Source of the DNA: Methanosphaera sp.
Lineage (GTDB): Archaea > Methanobacteriota > Methanobacteria > Methanobacteriales > Methanobacteriaceae
Direction: 5' to 3'
DNA: 40,886 bases
Assembly (NCBI GenBank): GCA_017431845.1
Contig: JAFRKG010000185.1
Span: 1 to 40,886 of the forward strand
Shown piece after piece: positions 32,302-38,251 of the stretch. A program made the position numbers and the translations under genes. Each line of letters begins with the position of its first letter. Position 1 is the stretch's first letter. The notes below the pieces were generated by a model. It was given only the letters and a program-made list of their open reading frames with translations, did not search any database and was not told where the DNA came from.

Positions 32302-32465
32302 AATAATAACTCCTTTTCTATAATCTTATATTCAGATACAAGTTTTTTATTAGCTCGTTCTGATAATCTTTGTTCTTGTTTTTTACATAATTTTATATAT
32401 CGTTCAGCCCCACGATAAGTAGGGGAGATTGATAATAATCGTCCGTTGCATCTTACTTCAAACAA
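32298..32465 (-). CDS. Small basic protein
   Basis: A 55-aa protein with a TTG start after AAAGGAGATGATATAG. Start MFEVRCNGRLLSISPTYRGA, then a Lys/Arg-rich helix (RYIKLCKKQEQRLSERANKK). It overlaps its neighbours at both ends (ATGA at 32298-32301). The spacing argues it is real. Function unknown. Confidence 0.6.
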   Translation of the reverse strand: MFEVRCNGRLLSISPTYRGAERYIKLCKKQEQRLSERANKKLVSEYKIIEKELLL

Positions 32466-32651
32466 CTATATCATCTCCTTTACTTCTTTTATGTTTTCTT
32501 CAATTAATTCTATTAGTTTTTGTATACTTTTTGTATCTTCTTCAGTATAATCTCTACTTATTCCATTTACATACTCATTAAATAGTATTCTTGCGTTCTC
32601 AAATAAGTCAAATAATTCACGTTTAGTTAACATTGTGTCCCAATTATTCAT
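32466..32651 (-). CDS. Small helical protein, unknown
   Basis: A 61-aa acidic helical protein, started at ATG 32651 after GGAGTGATTTTA. Sequence MNNWDTMLTKRELFDLFENA then KLIELIEENIKEVKEMI. Its stop adjoins the TTG of the next gene. Function unknown. Confidence 0.6.
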   Translation of the reverse strand: MNNWDTMLTKRELFDLFENARILFNEYVNGISRDYTEEDTKSIQKLIELIEENIKEVKEMI

Positions 32652-32853
32652 TAAAATCACTCCTTACTAATTTATCTATTGTTATTCCGAATATATCGGC
32701 TAGTTTTATTAGGTCATCTAGGATAGGGGAGCGAATCCCTTTTTCCCACTTTCCTATAGTTGTATAGTTTTTATCTAGTCTTTTAGCTAGTTCTTCTTGT
32801 GTTAATCCTTTTTTTAATCTTAATTGTTTAAGATTATTTGAAAAATTATTCAT
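32644..32853 (-). CDS. XRE-family repressor
   Basis: A 69-aa HTH_3 protein (LKQLRLKKGLTQEELAKRLD, NYTTIGKWEKGIRSPILDDL, IKLADIFGITIDKLV). This is the standard XRE fold with no C-terminal dimerisation or protease domain. It lies on the strand opposite to the Cro-like gene at 24022 and may oppose it. It overlaps its neighbours by 8 nt on each side. Confidence 0.85.
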   Translation of the reverse strand: MNNFSNNLKQLRLKKGLTQEELAKRLDKNYTTIGKWEKGIRSPILDDLIKLADIFGITIDKLVRSDFNE

Positions 32854-33202
32854 GTTTATTCACTTCACTATTAATCTTATTTAATATTTCATTAAAAGCA
32901 CCTATAAAGTAGTCTTTTTCAAAGTACTGTTTTAAATCTTCTAAATCTCTTTGAAAGTCTAGTAAATCGATTGTTTTATAACTATAACTTTCCAATAAAT
33001 CAGTAATCCATTTTACATTAGTAAAATCTTCCTTCGCCATTTTTATTAATTCATCAGAACAATCTTTTACTATTTCATACTCTCCACTATTCATTAATAA
33101 GTCTTCTTGGATTGTCTCTATTAATAAGTTTTTCATTTCCTTATAATCCATTAGATTTTTATAATCACTATTCAAATCTACTATAAAATATTGTTTAATC
33201 AT
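32846..33202 (-). CDS. Acidic helical protein, unknown
   Basis: A 118-aa protein from ATG 33202 (MIKQYFIVDLNSDYKNLM) after GGAGAGTGATTAAG; the longer start lacks an SD. It is acidic and helical (MAKEDFTNVKWITDLLESY and FQRDLEDLKQYFEKDYFIGA). No motif recognised. Confidence 0.6.
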   Translation of the reverse strand: MIKQYFIVDLNSDYKNLMDYKEMKNLLIETIQEDLLMNSGEYEIVKDCSDELIKMAKEDFTNVKWITDLLESYSYKTIDLLDFQRDLEDLKQYFEKDYFIGAFNEILNKINSEVNKHE

Positions 33203-33203
33203 C

Positions 33204-33413
33204 TTAATCACTCTCCTCATATAGTCTATAAACATAATATTTTATTAATTCTAATAATTCTTCTTTAACTTCTTTATTTCCATCAAAAAAAGACAATATA
33301 CTTTTTATTAAATCGGTTCTATAATCATAATCTTCGTAAGAATCGTCCCATACTGTATTAATATCATAATCAATGTTTTGATATATTTGTAATAATTTAT
33401 CTTTATTCTTCAT
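33204..33413 (-). CDS. Small acidic protein, unknown
   Basis: A 69-aa acidic protein from ATG 33413 (MKNKDKLLQIYQNIDYDINT), SD AAGGAGATTG. It has helical ends, and its middle is Asp/Tyr-rich (WDDSYEDYDYRTD). Acidic Asp/Glu-rich phage proteins can mimic DNA, but nothing here proves that. Confidence 0.6.
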   Translation of the reverse strand: MKNKDKLLQIYQNIDYDINTVWDDSYEDYDYRTDLIKSILSFFDGNKEVKEELLELIKYYVYRLYEESD

Positions 33414-33427
33414 TTTATACAATCTCC

Positions 33428-34264
33428 TTAATATTTTTTGATTGGTAATACCAATCCTTTTTCATTATCTTTATTGATTATTACAATAGGTTTATATTCA
33501 TTTTTAGGTACGTATACATTAATATCAGTTCCTAGCACGTCTATTACATTTTTTAAGAAGATTATATTCACGTTCATATTGTTTATTTTATATGTCTCTA
33601 CTTTTGCGTTCTTTTTATGTAGTTTATAAAATTGTTCCATGTCATTCAGATCAATTTTTACTTCTTCATAATCTTCTTCTATATTAGGGAAGATATTCTC
33701 AAAGTTCGGATAAGTTCCACATATACAATTCTCTTTTCCATGTTTTTTAGCAAGTTCATTATCAGAAGTTACTAATTTTAACGGCATATTATCTTCATGA
33801 ATCATAATTGCATGATAACTATCAGTTACACATTTATAATCTCCTAAAATTCCGTATCCAGTTAATACTGGTCTTACTTCATCTTTTGCAGCAACTCTTT
33901 TTATTGCATTTATTCTTGTCTTTGAAGTTGTTTTATAGCAAGTTTCTTCTCTTATTTTTTGTTCTAATTTATCTTTTAATTTTAAGAACTTCATTACATT
34001 CATATCATCATTCATAGCATCTACCAAATCATTGTAGATTGTCTCTAATTTTATTGTTTTAATATCAGTTTTTACTTCCTTTTTAACTTCTTTTACTTCT
34101 TCTTTAGGTTGTCTTTTATACCAACACTTTTTAGTTGCGTGGTATTTATATTTATTCTCTTTTAGTTCTTCGCGTTCTTTTTTTGTAGGGATTGTAGCAA
34201 AGTATAATTCAATTCCCATGTGTTCATTATTATATTTTTCAGTATAACTTGTTATTAAGTTCAT
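33428..34264 (-). CDS. Sliding-clamp-like protein with N-terminal extra domain
   Basis: A 278-aa protein from ATG 34264 (GAGAGTGAATAG before it). Residues 1-50 form a small unit (GIELYFATIPTKKEREELKE, then KYKYHATKKCWYKR) known from other phage and polyvalent proteins. A basic linker and coiled coil follow (50-115). Residues 125-278 resemble a DnaN-type clamp domain: VRPVLTGYGILGDYKCVTDS followed by YHAIMI, and an ending like the clamp's last strands (FLKNVIDVLGTDINVYVPKN, KGLVLPIKKY). A full bacterial clamp has three domains, so this is reduced. It may bind the host polymerase or clamp loader (inference). Confidence 0.6.
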   Translation of the reverse strand: MNLITSYTEKYNNEHMGIELYFATIPTKKEREELKENKYKYHATKKCWYKRQPKEEVKEVKKEVKTDIKTIKLETIYNDLVDAMNDDMNVMKFLKLKDKLEQKIREETCYKTTSKTRINAIKRVAAKDEVRPVLTGYGILGDYKCVTDSYHAIMIHEDNMPLKLVTSDNELAKKHGKENCICGTYPNFENIFPNIEEDYEEVKIDLNDMEQFYKLHKKNAKVETYKINNMNVNIIFLKNVIDVLGTDINVYVPKNEYKPIVIINKDNEKGLVLPIKKY

Positions 34265-34269
34265 TCTAT

Positions 34270-34506
34270 TCACTCTCCAATCTCTTCTATATAATCTAAT
34301 ATTTCTTGATTAATTATGCTTGATATATAATCACTTTCGATAAACTTATTGTATATCTCTTCAGTTGTTTCAATATCTCCTTCAGTAATATCTTCAATAT
34401 CCATTTGATAATCTATAACTTCATTAAGAATTAAAGCTCCAATAAAGTTTTTATAATCTTCGTTTCTAAATTGATATAATAATCTTTTAATAGTTTCCTT
34501 ATCCAT
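34270..34506 (-). CDS. Small acidic protein, unknown
   Basis: A 78-aa acidic protein (MDKETIKRLLYQFRNEDYKN; later IEDITEGDIETTEEIYNKF). ATG after AAGGAGAAAAATAAA. Its stop lies just before the clamp-like gene's SD. No family recognised. Confidence 0.65.
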   Translation of the reverse strand: MDKETIKRLLYQFRNEDYKNFIGALILNEVIDYQMDIEDITEGDIETTEEIYNKFIESDYISSIINQEILDYIEEIGE

Positions 34507-34560
34507 TTTATTTTTCTCCTTTTTTGTGTTATAATGTTTTTGGGATACTCCTTATCCCGT

Positions 34561-34572
34561 GTTAAATCCTTT
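34561..34572. repeat. 12-bp repeat, copy 1 (copy 2 at 34944-34955)
   Basis: GTTAAATCCTTT occurs identically on either side of the second SSB gene, each copy in the leader of a minus-strand gene. A related 11-mer lies at 31782-31792. It may be a shared regulatory site. A GGGATA/TATCCC hairpin lies just beside copy 1 at 34542-34558. Confidence 0.5.
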
Positions 34573-34588
34573 ACTCTAAAGAGTAGAG

Positions 34589-34620
34589 AAAAGAGACTAT
34601 TTTTTATAGTCTCTTTTTTT
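34589..34620. terminator. Terminator after the second SSB gene
   Basis: A 10-12-bp stem (34589-34600 with 34606-34617), 5-nt loop, T-rich on both sides. It overlaps the end of the second SSB gene. Confidence 0.8.
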
Positions 34621-34918
34621 ATTCACTTTTACTACTTAAAAATGTTACTTTTTCGGCGATTACATTAGTATCTTCAGAATCAAAGTTTTGTAGTCTTCCT
34701 TTAATTCCTACAATATCGCCTTTTTTGCAATATTCAGAAGTATTAGTTGCGATATTATCATATAATGTACATTTTATGAAGTCAGTATCATAAGTTCCAT
34801 CGATATTTTTAAAACTTCTTGGTATTGCGATTGTTACGTTTGTAACTTTTTTATCTCCTTTTTCTTCTACTTTTGGGTCGCTTGTTAATCTTCCCACTAA
34901 AACTACTTGATTTAACAT
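34619..34918 (-). CDS. Second single-stranded DNA-binding protein, no acidic tip
   Basis: A 99-aa OB-fold SSB: LNQVVLVGRLTSDPKVEEKG, NVTIAIPRSFKNIDGTYDTD, FIKCTLYDN, GIKGRLQNF. It ends at KVTFLSSKSE with no linker or acidic tip, so it should bind ssDNA without recruiting the host partners that use that tip. It is followed by a terminator and preceded by AAAGGAGAGTGATAAA. Confidence 0.9.
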   Translation of the reverse strand: MLNQVVLVGRLTSDPKVEEKGDKKVTNVTIAIPRSFKNIDGTYDTDFIKCTLYDNIATNTSEYCKKGDIVGIKGRLQNFDSEDTNVIAEKVTFLSSKSE

Positions 34919-35003
34919 TTTATCACTCTCCTTTACTTTTTTTGTTAAATCCTTTTCTACTCTCTATTTTTCAAAACGGCTTGTAACGTTCTTTGGCTAG
35001 ATT

Positions 35004-35021
35004 AAAAAGGGATTTAATCCC
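35004..35021 (-). terminator. Terminator overlapping the end of the broken gene
   Basis: On the minus strand GGGAT-TAA-ATCCC is followed by TTTTT. The stop codon of 35014-35251 lies in the stem. It would stop transcripts from the tandem minus-strand promoters unless readthrough occurs. Confidence 0.65.
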
Positions 35022-35251
35022 ATAACTTACAATCTAAACACTCTTCTATATAATCAGTATCGAACCATAAAAAATCATTTAGTTGTGTATCAGTCCATTT
35101 AATATTGTCCATATTACAACTTAAAATCTCATTTATTAAGTCTAATAATTCTTGTTCTTTTCCTTTTTCTTCGATTGCTTCTAATGTTTGGATTGCTCCG
35201 CTCCAACTTTCACTTTTTAAATCATAATAGTTTTCTACATGATACGTTCAA
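35014..35251 (-). pseudogene. Small phage gene with one-base frameshift near its start
   Basis: The frame is open from 35247 to 35014 without a usable start and encodes HVENYYDLKSESWSGAIQTL and later NDFLWFDTDYIEE, a pattern I know from small phage proteins of about 75-80 aa. A TTG start with SD AAAGGAATAA exists at 35251-35249 but in another frame. Removing the T at 35239 joins them into a product starting MNVSVENYYDL, about 78 aa. It is a frameshifted gene, a sequencing or assembly error, or a programmed shift. Confidence 0.6.
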
Positions 35252-35429
35252 TTATTCCTTTATACTTGGCTTGACGCTCGGACTTCCAACCGAGATTATT
35301 CATTCTTGCACGTTATAGGCTAGTTATAAGTATTTATATACACAACGTAGTATAGATTAAGTTTTCAAAGAACACTAGATTGTCAATTCTTTGTTGTATA
35401 AAATCAGTCCTTTTCTAACTGACAACTTC

Positions 35430-35458
35430 ATTATATCACAAGTACACTAGATTGTCAA
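35430..35458 (-). promoter_or_regulatory. Minus-strand promoter, control region
   Basis: Minus strand: TTGACA (35458-35453), 17-bp spacer, TATAAT (35435-35430). The segment from -35 into the spacer reads TTGACAATCTAGTGT and recurs at 35386 and 35688. It points at the minus-strand operon. Confidence 0.85.
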
Positions 35459-35658
35459 CTATTTTTTTTGGTTACTTCTATTAACTAATACCGAAGGGAC
35501 TATATTATAGTATGTTGCGATATTAGAAGACATCAACCTTAACTGATACAATTAACCACCGGAGCAATTAACTATATAGTAGTTGTCTTTACGTGATAAT
35601 CAATAGTTATAAATTGTACTTGTCAATTTGAAGTGATCTTCTCTCAACTGACACGTTC

Positions 35659-35688
35659 ATTGTATCATATAGAACACTAGGTTGTCAA
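35659..35688 (-). promoter_or_regulatory. Second minus-strand promoter, control region
   Basis: Minus strand: TTGACA (35688-35683), 18-bp spacer, TACAAT (35664-35659). It shares about 46 bp of similar sequence with the promoter at 35430-35458, including a TGACA block near the start side. Confidence 0.75.
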
Positions 35689-35722
35689 TACTTTTTTAGA
35701 AAAAAATTAAAATCGATCGAAT

Positions 35723-35743
35723 TATATATACTACGTATATATA
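35723..35743. repeat. AT-rich inverted repeat
   Basis: TATATATAC (35723-35731) and GTATATATA (35735-35743) are perfect inverted copies with a TAC centre. TCGATCGA lies 2 nt to the left. Possibly an origin or regulator site. Confidence 0.7.
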
Positions 35744-35756
35744 AAAATTTTACTTT

Positions 35757-35785
35757 TTGCCGTCAATTACCGGCTTAAATATGAT
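35757..35785 (+). promoter_or_regulatory. Plus-strand promoter before the small terminase
   Basis: TTGCCG (35757-35762), 17-bp spacer, TATGAT (35780-35785). A GCCG/CGGC inverted repeat (35759-35774) spans the -35 and spacer, where an activator or repressor could sit. It drives the small terminase and perhaps the whole late region. Confidence 0.6.
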
Positions 35786-35881
35786 AAAATGATATTGTAA
35801 GAGATATTACCAAATAGGGAATATTTAAAGAACGGGAATACCTAACAAATAGACAACCATATCTATTAAAGGGGTGATATT

Positions 35882-36325
35882 ATGGAAAAGACTAGTAAGC
35901 AAGTAAAAGAAGTACAAACAACACAAACACTAGCAAGAACACACAAACAAACACACAAGTTAACGGAAGAAGATAAAAAAGACATATTACTTTATTACTA
36001 CTTAGATAATACAAGAAGTACACTAAAAGAACTATTACAAAGATACAACATATCAGAGCAATATTATTATAGACTAGTTAAGAATAAAAACAATCTAAAA
36101 TTGATTGAAGAAGACATAACTGAACGTAGGAAGTTGTTTAGTAAAAAATCCGAATTAATGATAGATAAAATCCTTAACAAAGTAAATAGTAAGATAGATA
36201 ACGAAGATGCAAGTATTAAAGACTTGATTACATCTTTGGGTATTCTATACGATAAAACAAGACTTGAGAATAACTTGTCAACATCTAATAACTCAATATC
36301 AATAAATATAAAGGTAGAAAAGTAA
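35882..36325 (+). CDS. terS: Small terminase subunit (probable)
   Basis: A 147-aa protein starting after AAAGGGGTGATATT. Residues 28-75 hold an HTH-like unit (LTEEDKKDILLYYYLDNTRS, LKELLQRYNISEQYYYRL). A central helical region for oligomer formation follows (KKSELMIDKILNKVNSKI) and a beta-like tail. DNA-binding plus helical layout and its place just before the large terminase fit TerS, which picks the packaging site and activates the large subunit. Sequence motifs alone are not decisive. Confidence 0.7.
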   Translation: MEKTSKQVKEVQTTQTLARTHKQTHKLTEEDKKDILLYYYLDNTRSTLKELLQRYNISEQYYYRLVKNKNNLKLIEEDITERRKLFSKKSELMIDKILNKVNSKIDNEDASIKDLITSLGILYDKTRLENNLSTSNNSISINIKVEK

Positions 36326-36621
36326 TAATACAAACAAACGTATTATGTCTTATTAACATAATGTATATTATAGGCACGAGACTGAACGGCTCACATACAC
36401 GGAGTGAGGGACTAGGGATAGCATAGGTACATACTAGGTATAGGATACCATCCCCCCGGTGTAGTGGTATAGGCAAAAATTAACTTCAATTTTTTTCTAC
36501 TATATATATATAAACACACACACAAAATTATCCTACAAAAGGGAACAAATTTTCTTACAAAAGGGCACTCCCCCGAGTCAAAAAGGGGTATGGGTGTTTT
36601 TATTTTGCAAAACCAAAGGGA
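36326..36621. promoter_or_regulatory. Noncoding gap between terminase genes, possible packaging site
   Basis: No gene in 296 bp. It is more C/G-rich in patches than the surrounding DNA (a run of six C at 36452-36457; CCCCC near 36571). It contains a CTCAC/GTGAG hairpin (36390-36408), an ATACCA/TGGTAT pairing around the C run, two TACAAAAGGG repeats 22 bp apart and a GGGG/CCCC hairpin with T-rich tail (36566-36605). Such repeats between TerS and TerL suggest a pac/cos region (inference). Confidence 0.5.
36534..36568 (+). repeat. Two direct repeats 22 bp apart
   Basis: TACAAAAGGGAAC (36534-36546) and TACAAAAGGGCAC (36556-36568). The spacing is about two helical turns, as expected for sites bound on one face by an oligomer such as TerS. 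Confidence 0.6.
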
Positions 36622-38037
36622 GTGGTTAAACTGAATTTAGATTTAAGTATAACGGAGAAGCAAGAACTATTCATGGATTCAGAAGCATTTGAAACGCTAT
36701 TCGGAGGAGCAGCAGGAGGAGGAAAATCATACGGACAATTAGTAGATGCTTTAGTATATGCTTTGAGATATGAGAAGAGTAAGCAGATAATCTTCCGTAG
36801 GACATTTCCTGATTTAGAGAGATCAATCATAAGGACTTCGCTAGAGTTTTATCCTCGTAAGATAGCAAGTTATAATAACTCAAAACACGTATGGACATTT
36901 GATAATGGGTCTATCATTGATTTCGGATACATAGATAATGAAAATGATGTGTATCAGTACCAAAGTGCAGAATATGATGTTATCCGTTTTGATGAGTTGA
37001 CTCATTTTACTGAGTATATGTATACGTATATGATTTCACGTTGTCGTGGAGCAAACGATTATCCTAAAAGAATTAAGAGTTCTACCAATCCAGGTGGAGT
37101 AGGACACGTATGGGTAAAAGAGAGATTCGTAGACATTGGACCTGCTGGAAAGATGCACGAGTGCCGTCTGGAAACAGGAGAAACTACAACAAGACTTTTT
37201 ATACCGTCTTTTGTAACAGATAATAAATTCTTAATGAAACGAGATCCTGATTATGTAAAACGACTTGATGCACTACCTGAAAAAGAACGTAAAGCCTTAA
37301 AAGAAGGTAATTGGGATATATTTGATGGACAATACTTCAAAGATTTCGACCGTTCAGTACACGTAATAGAACCTTTCGATATTCCTGATAATTGGGACCG
37401 TTATCGTACAATAGACTATGGACTAGATATGTTAGCGTGTTACTGGATAGCAATCGCCCCTGATGGAAGGGAATATTGCTATAGGGAACTCTACGAAAAT
37501 GATTTAATCATCTCAGAAGCAGCTAAAAAGATAGTAGAAATGACTGGTGATGAGAAAATTCGTTATACATACGGACCACCAGACCTATGGAATAGGCGAA
37601 ATGACACAGGAAAGAACGCATACGATATATTCCGTGAAAATGGTGTAATTATCACTAAGAGTTCAAACAATCGTATTTTAGGGTGGTATTCAGTACAAGA
37701 ACATATAAAAATATACAAAATGAAAGATGAACAAACAGGCGAAGAGATGCGTATGAGCAAACTTCGCTTTTTTGATACTTGTAGGAACCTTATTCGTACA
37801 CTACCAGTAATACAAAGAGATGAAAAAAATCCAAATGACTGTGCAAAACAACCTCACGAACTAACACACGCTCCTGATGCTATAAGAGGGTTCTGCATAG
37901 AACGTACAAAAGCAACTCGAATAATGAGCGAAGAAGAGCTTTTATATGAGCAATCTAAGCGTGATAGAAGAAGATTAGGCATCTTAGGTATAGCAGGAGC
38001 AACAGCGACAAGAGAATATATGAAATATGGAGGTTAG
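36622..38037 (+). CDS. terL: Large terminase subunit
   Basis: A 471-aa packaging motor. Walker A is GGAAGGGKS (residues 28-36, Lys35); Walker B is YDVIRFDE (118-125, Asp124/Glu125); the C-terminal RNase H-like nuclease begins TIDYGLD (Asp265) and ends with the HAPDAIRGF helix. It pumps DNA into the procapsid through the portal and cuts it. The start is uncertain: GTG at 36622 lies inside the SD-like AAAGGGAGTGGT, while CTG at 36631 is at the spacing this phage uses for ATG starts after GGAGTGAT. Confidence 0.95.
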   Translation: MVKLNLDLSITEKQELFMDSEAFETLFGGAAGGGKSYGQLVDALVYALRYEKSKQIIFRRTFPDLERSIIRTSLEFYPRKIASYNNSKHVWTFDNGSIIDFGYIDNENDVYQYQSAEYDVIRFDELTHFTEYMYTYMISRCRGANDYPKRIKSSTNPGGVGHVWVKERFVDIGPAGKMHECRLETGETTTRLFIPSFVTDNKFLMKRDPDYVKRLDALPEKERKALKEGNWDIFDGQYFKDFDRSVHVIEPFDIPDNWDRYRTIDYGLDMLACYWIAIAPDGREYCYRELYENDLIISEAAKKIVEMTGDEKIRYTYGPPDLWNRRNDTGKNAYDIFRENGVIITKSSNNRILGWYSVQEHIKIYKMKDEQTGEEMRMSKLRFFDTCRNLIRTLPVIQRDEKNPNDCAKQPHELTHAPDAIRGFCIERTKATRIMSEEELLYEQSKRDRRRLGILGIAGATATREYMKYGG

Positions 38038-38039
38038 AT

Positions 38040-38246
38040 ATGGAAATATTTATAGCGATTCTACTAATAGCATTTATAGCAGTAGAAATTTTAAATAATA
38101 AACGTCTATGGGACTTAGAAAAGAAGATAAACGAAAAAGAAAAAATCAAACTTACACAAAAGCAAAAGAAGAAAATGGAAGAGTTAAAGAAAAATTTCGA
38201 TAACTTAATGGAATATGATGAGAATATTGCGATGAAAAGGAAGTGA
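38040..38246 (+). CDS. Small membrane protein between terminase and portal
   Basis: A 68-aa protein with an N-terminal membrane helix (residues 2-17, EIFIAILLIAFIAVEI) and a long basic coiled coil (LEKKINEKEKIKLTQKQKKK). It starts 2 nt after the terminase stop and ends 5 nt before the portal gene. Its role is unknown; it may tether packaging or act on the host membrane. Confidence 0.65.
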   Translation: MEIFIAILLIAFIAVEILNNKRLWDLEKKINEKEKIKLTQKQKKKMEELKKNFDNLMEYDENIAMKRK

Positions 38247-38251
38247 AATAG

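Larger units (their letters stand above)
35252..35881. promoter_or_regulatory. 630-bp noncoding control region
   Basis: No gene fits here. It separates the minus-strand operon from the terminase genes and holds a CTCGG/CCGAG hairpin (about 35277-35296), two or three related minus-strand promoters, an ACTATATAGT palindrome (35571-35580), TCGATCGA (35713-35720), a 9-bp AT inverted repeat (35723-35743) and a plus-strand promoter (35757-35785). AT-rich palindromes and repeats also fit a replication origin (inference). Confidence 0.65.

Noticed and set aside
33808-34017. Leucine-rich plus-strand frame opposite the clamp-like gene
   Set aside because: Its composition is what antisense of a Lys/Glu/Asn-rich gene gives, and it has no start signal.
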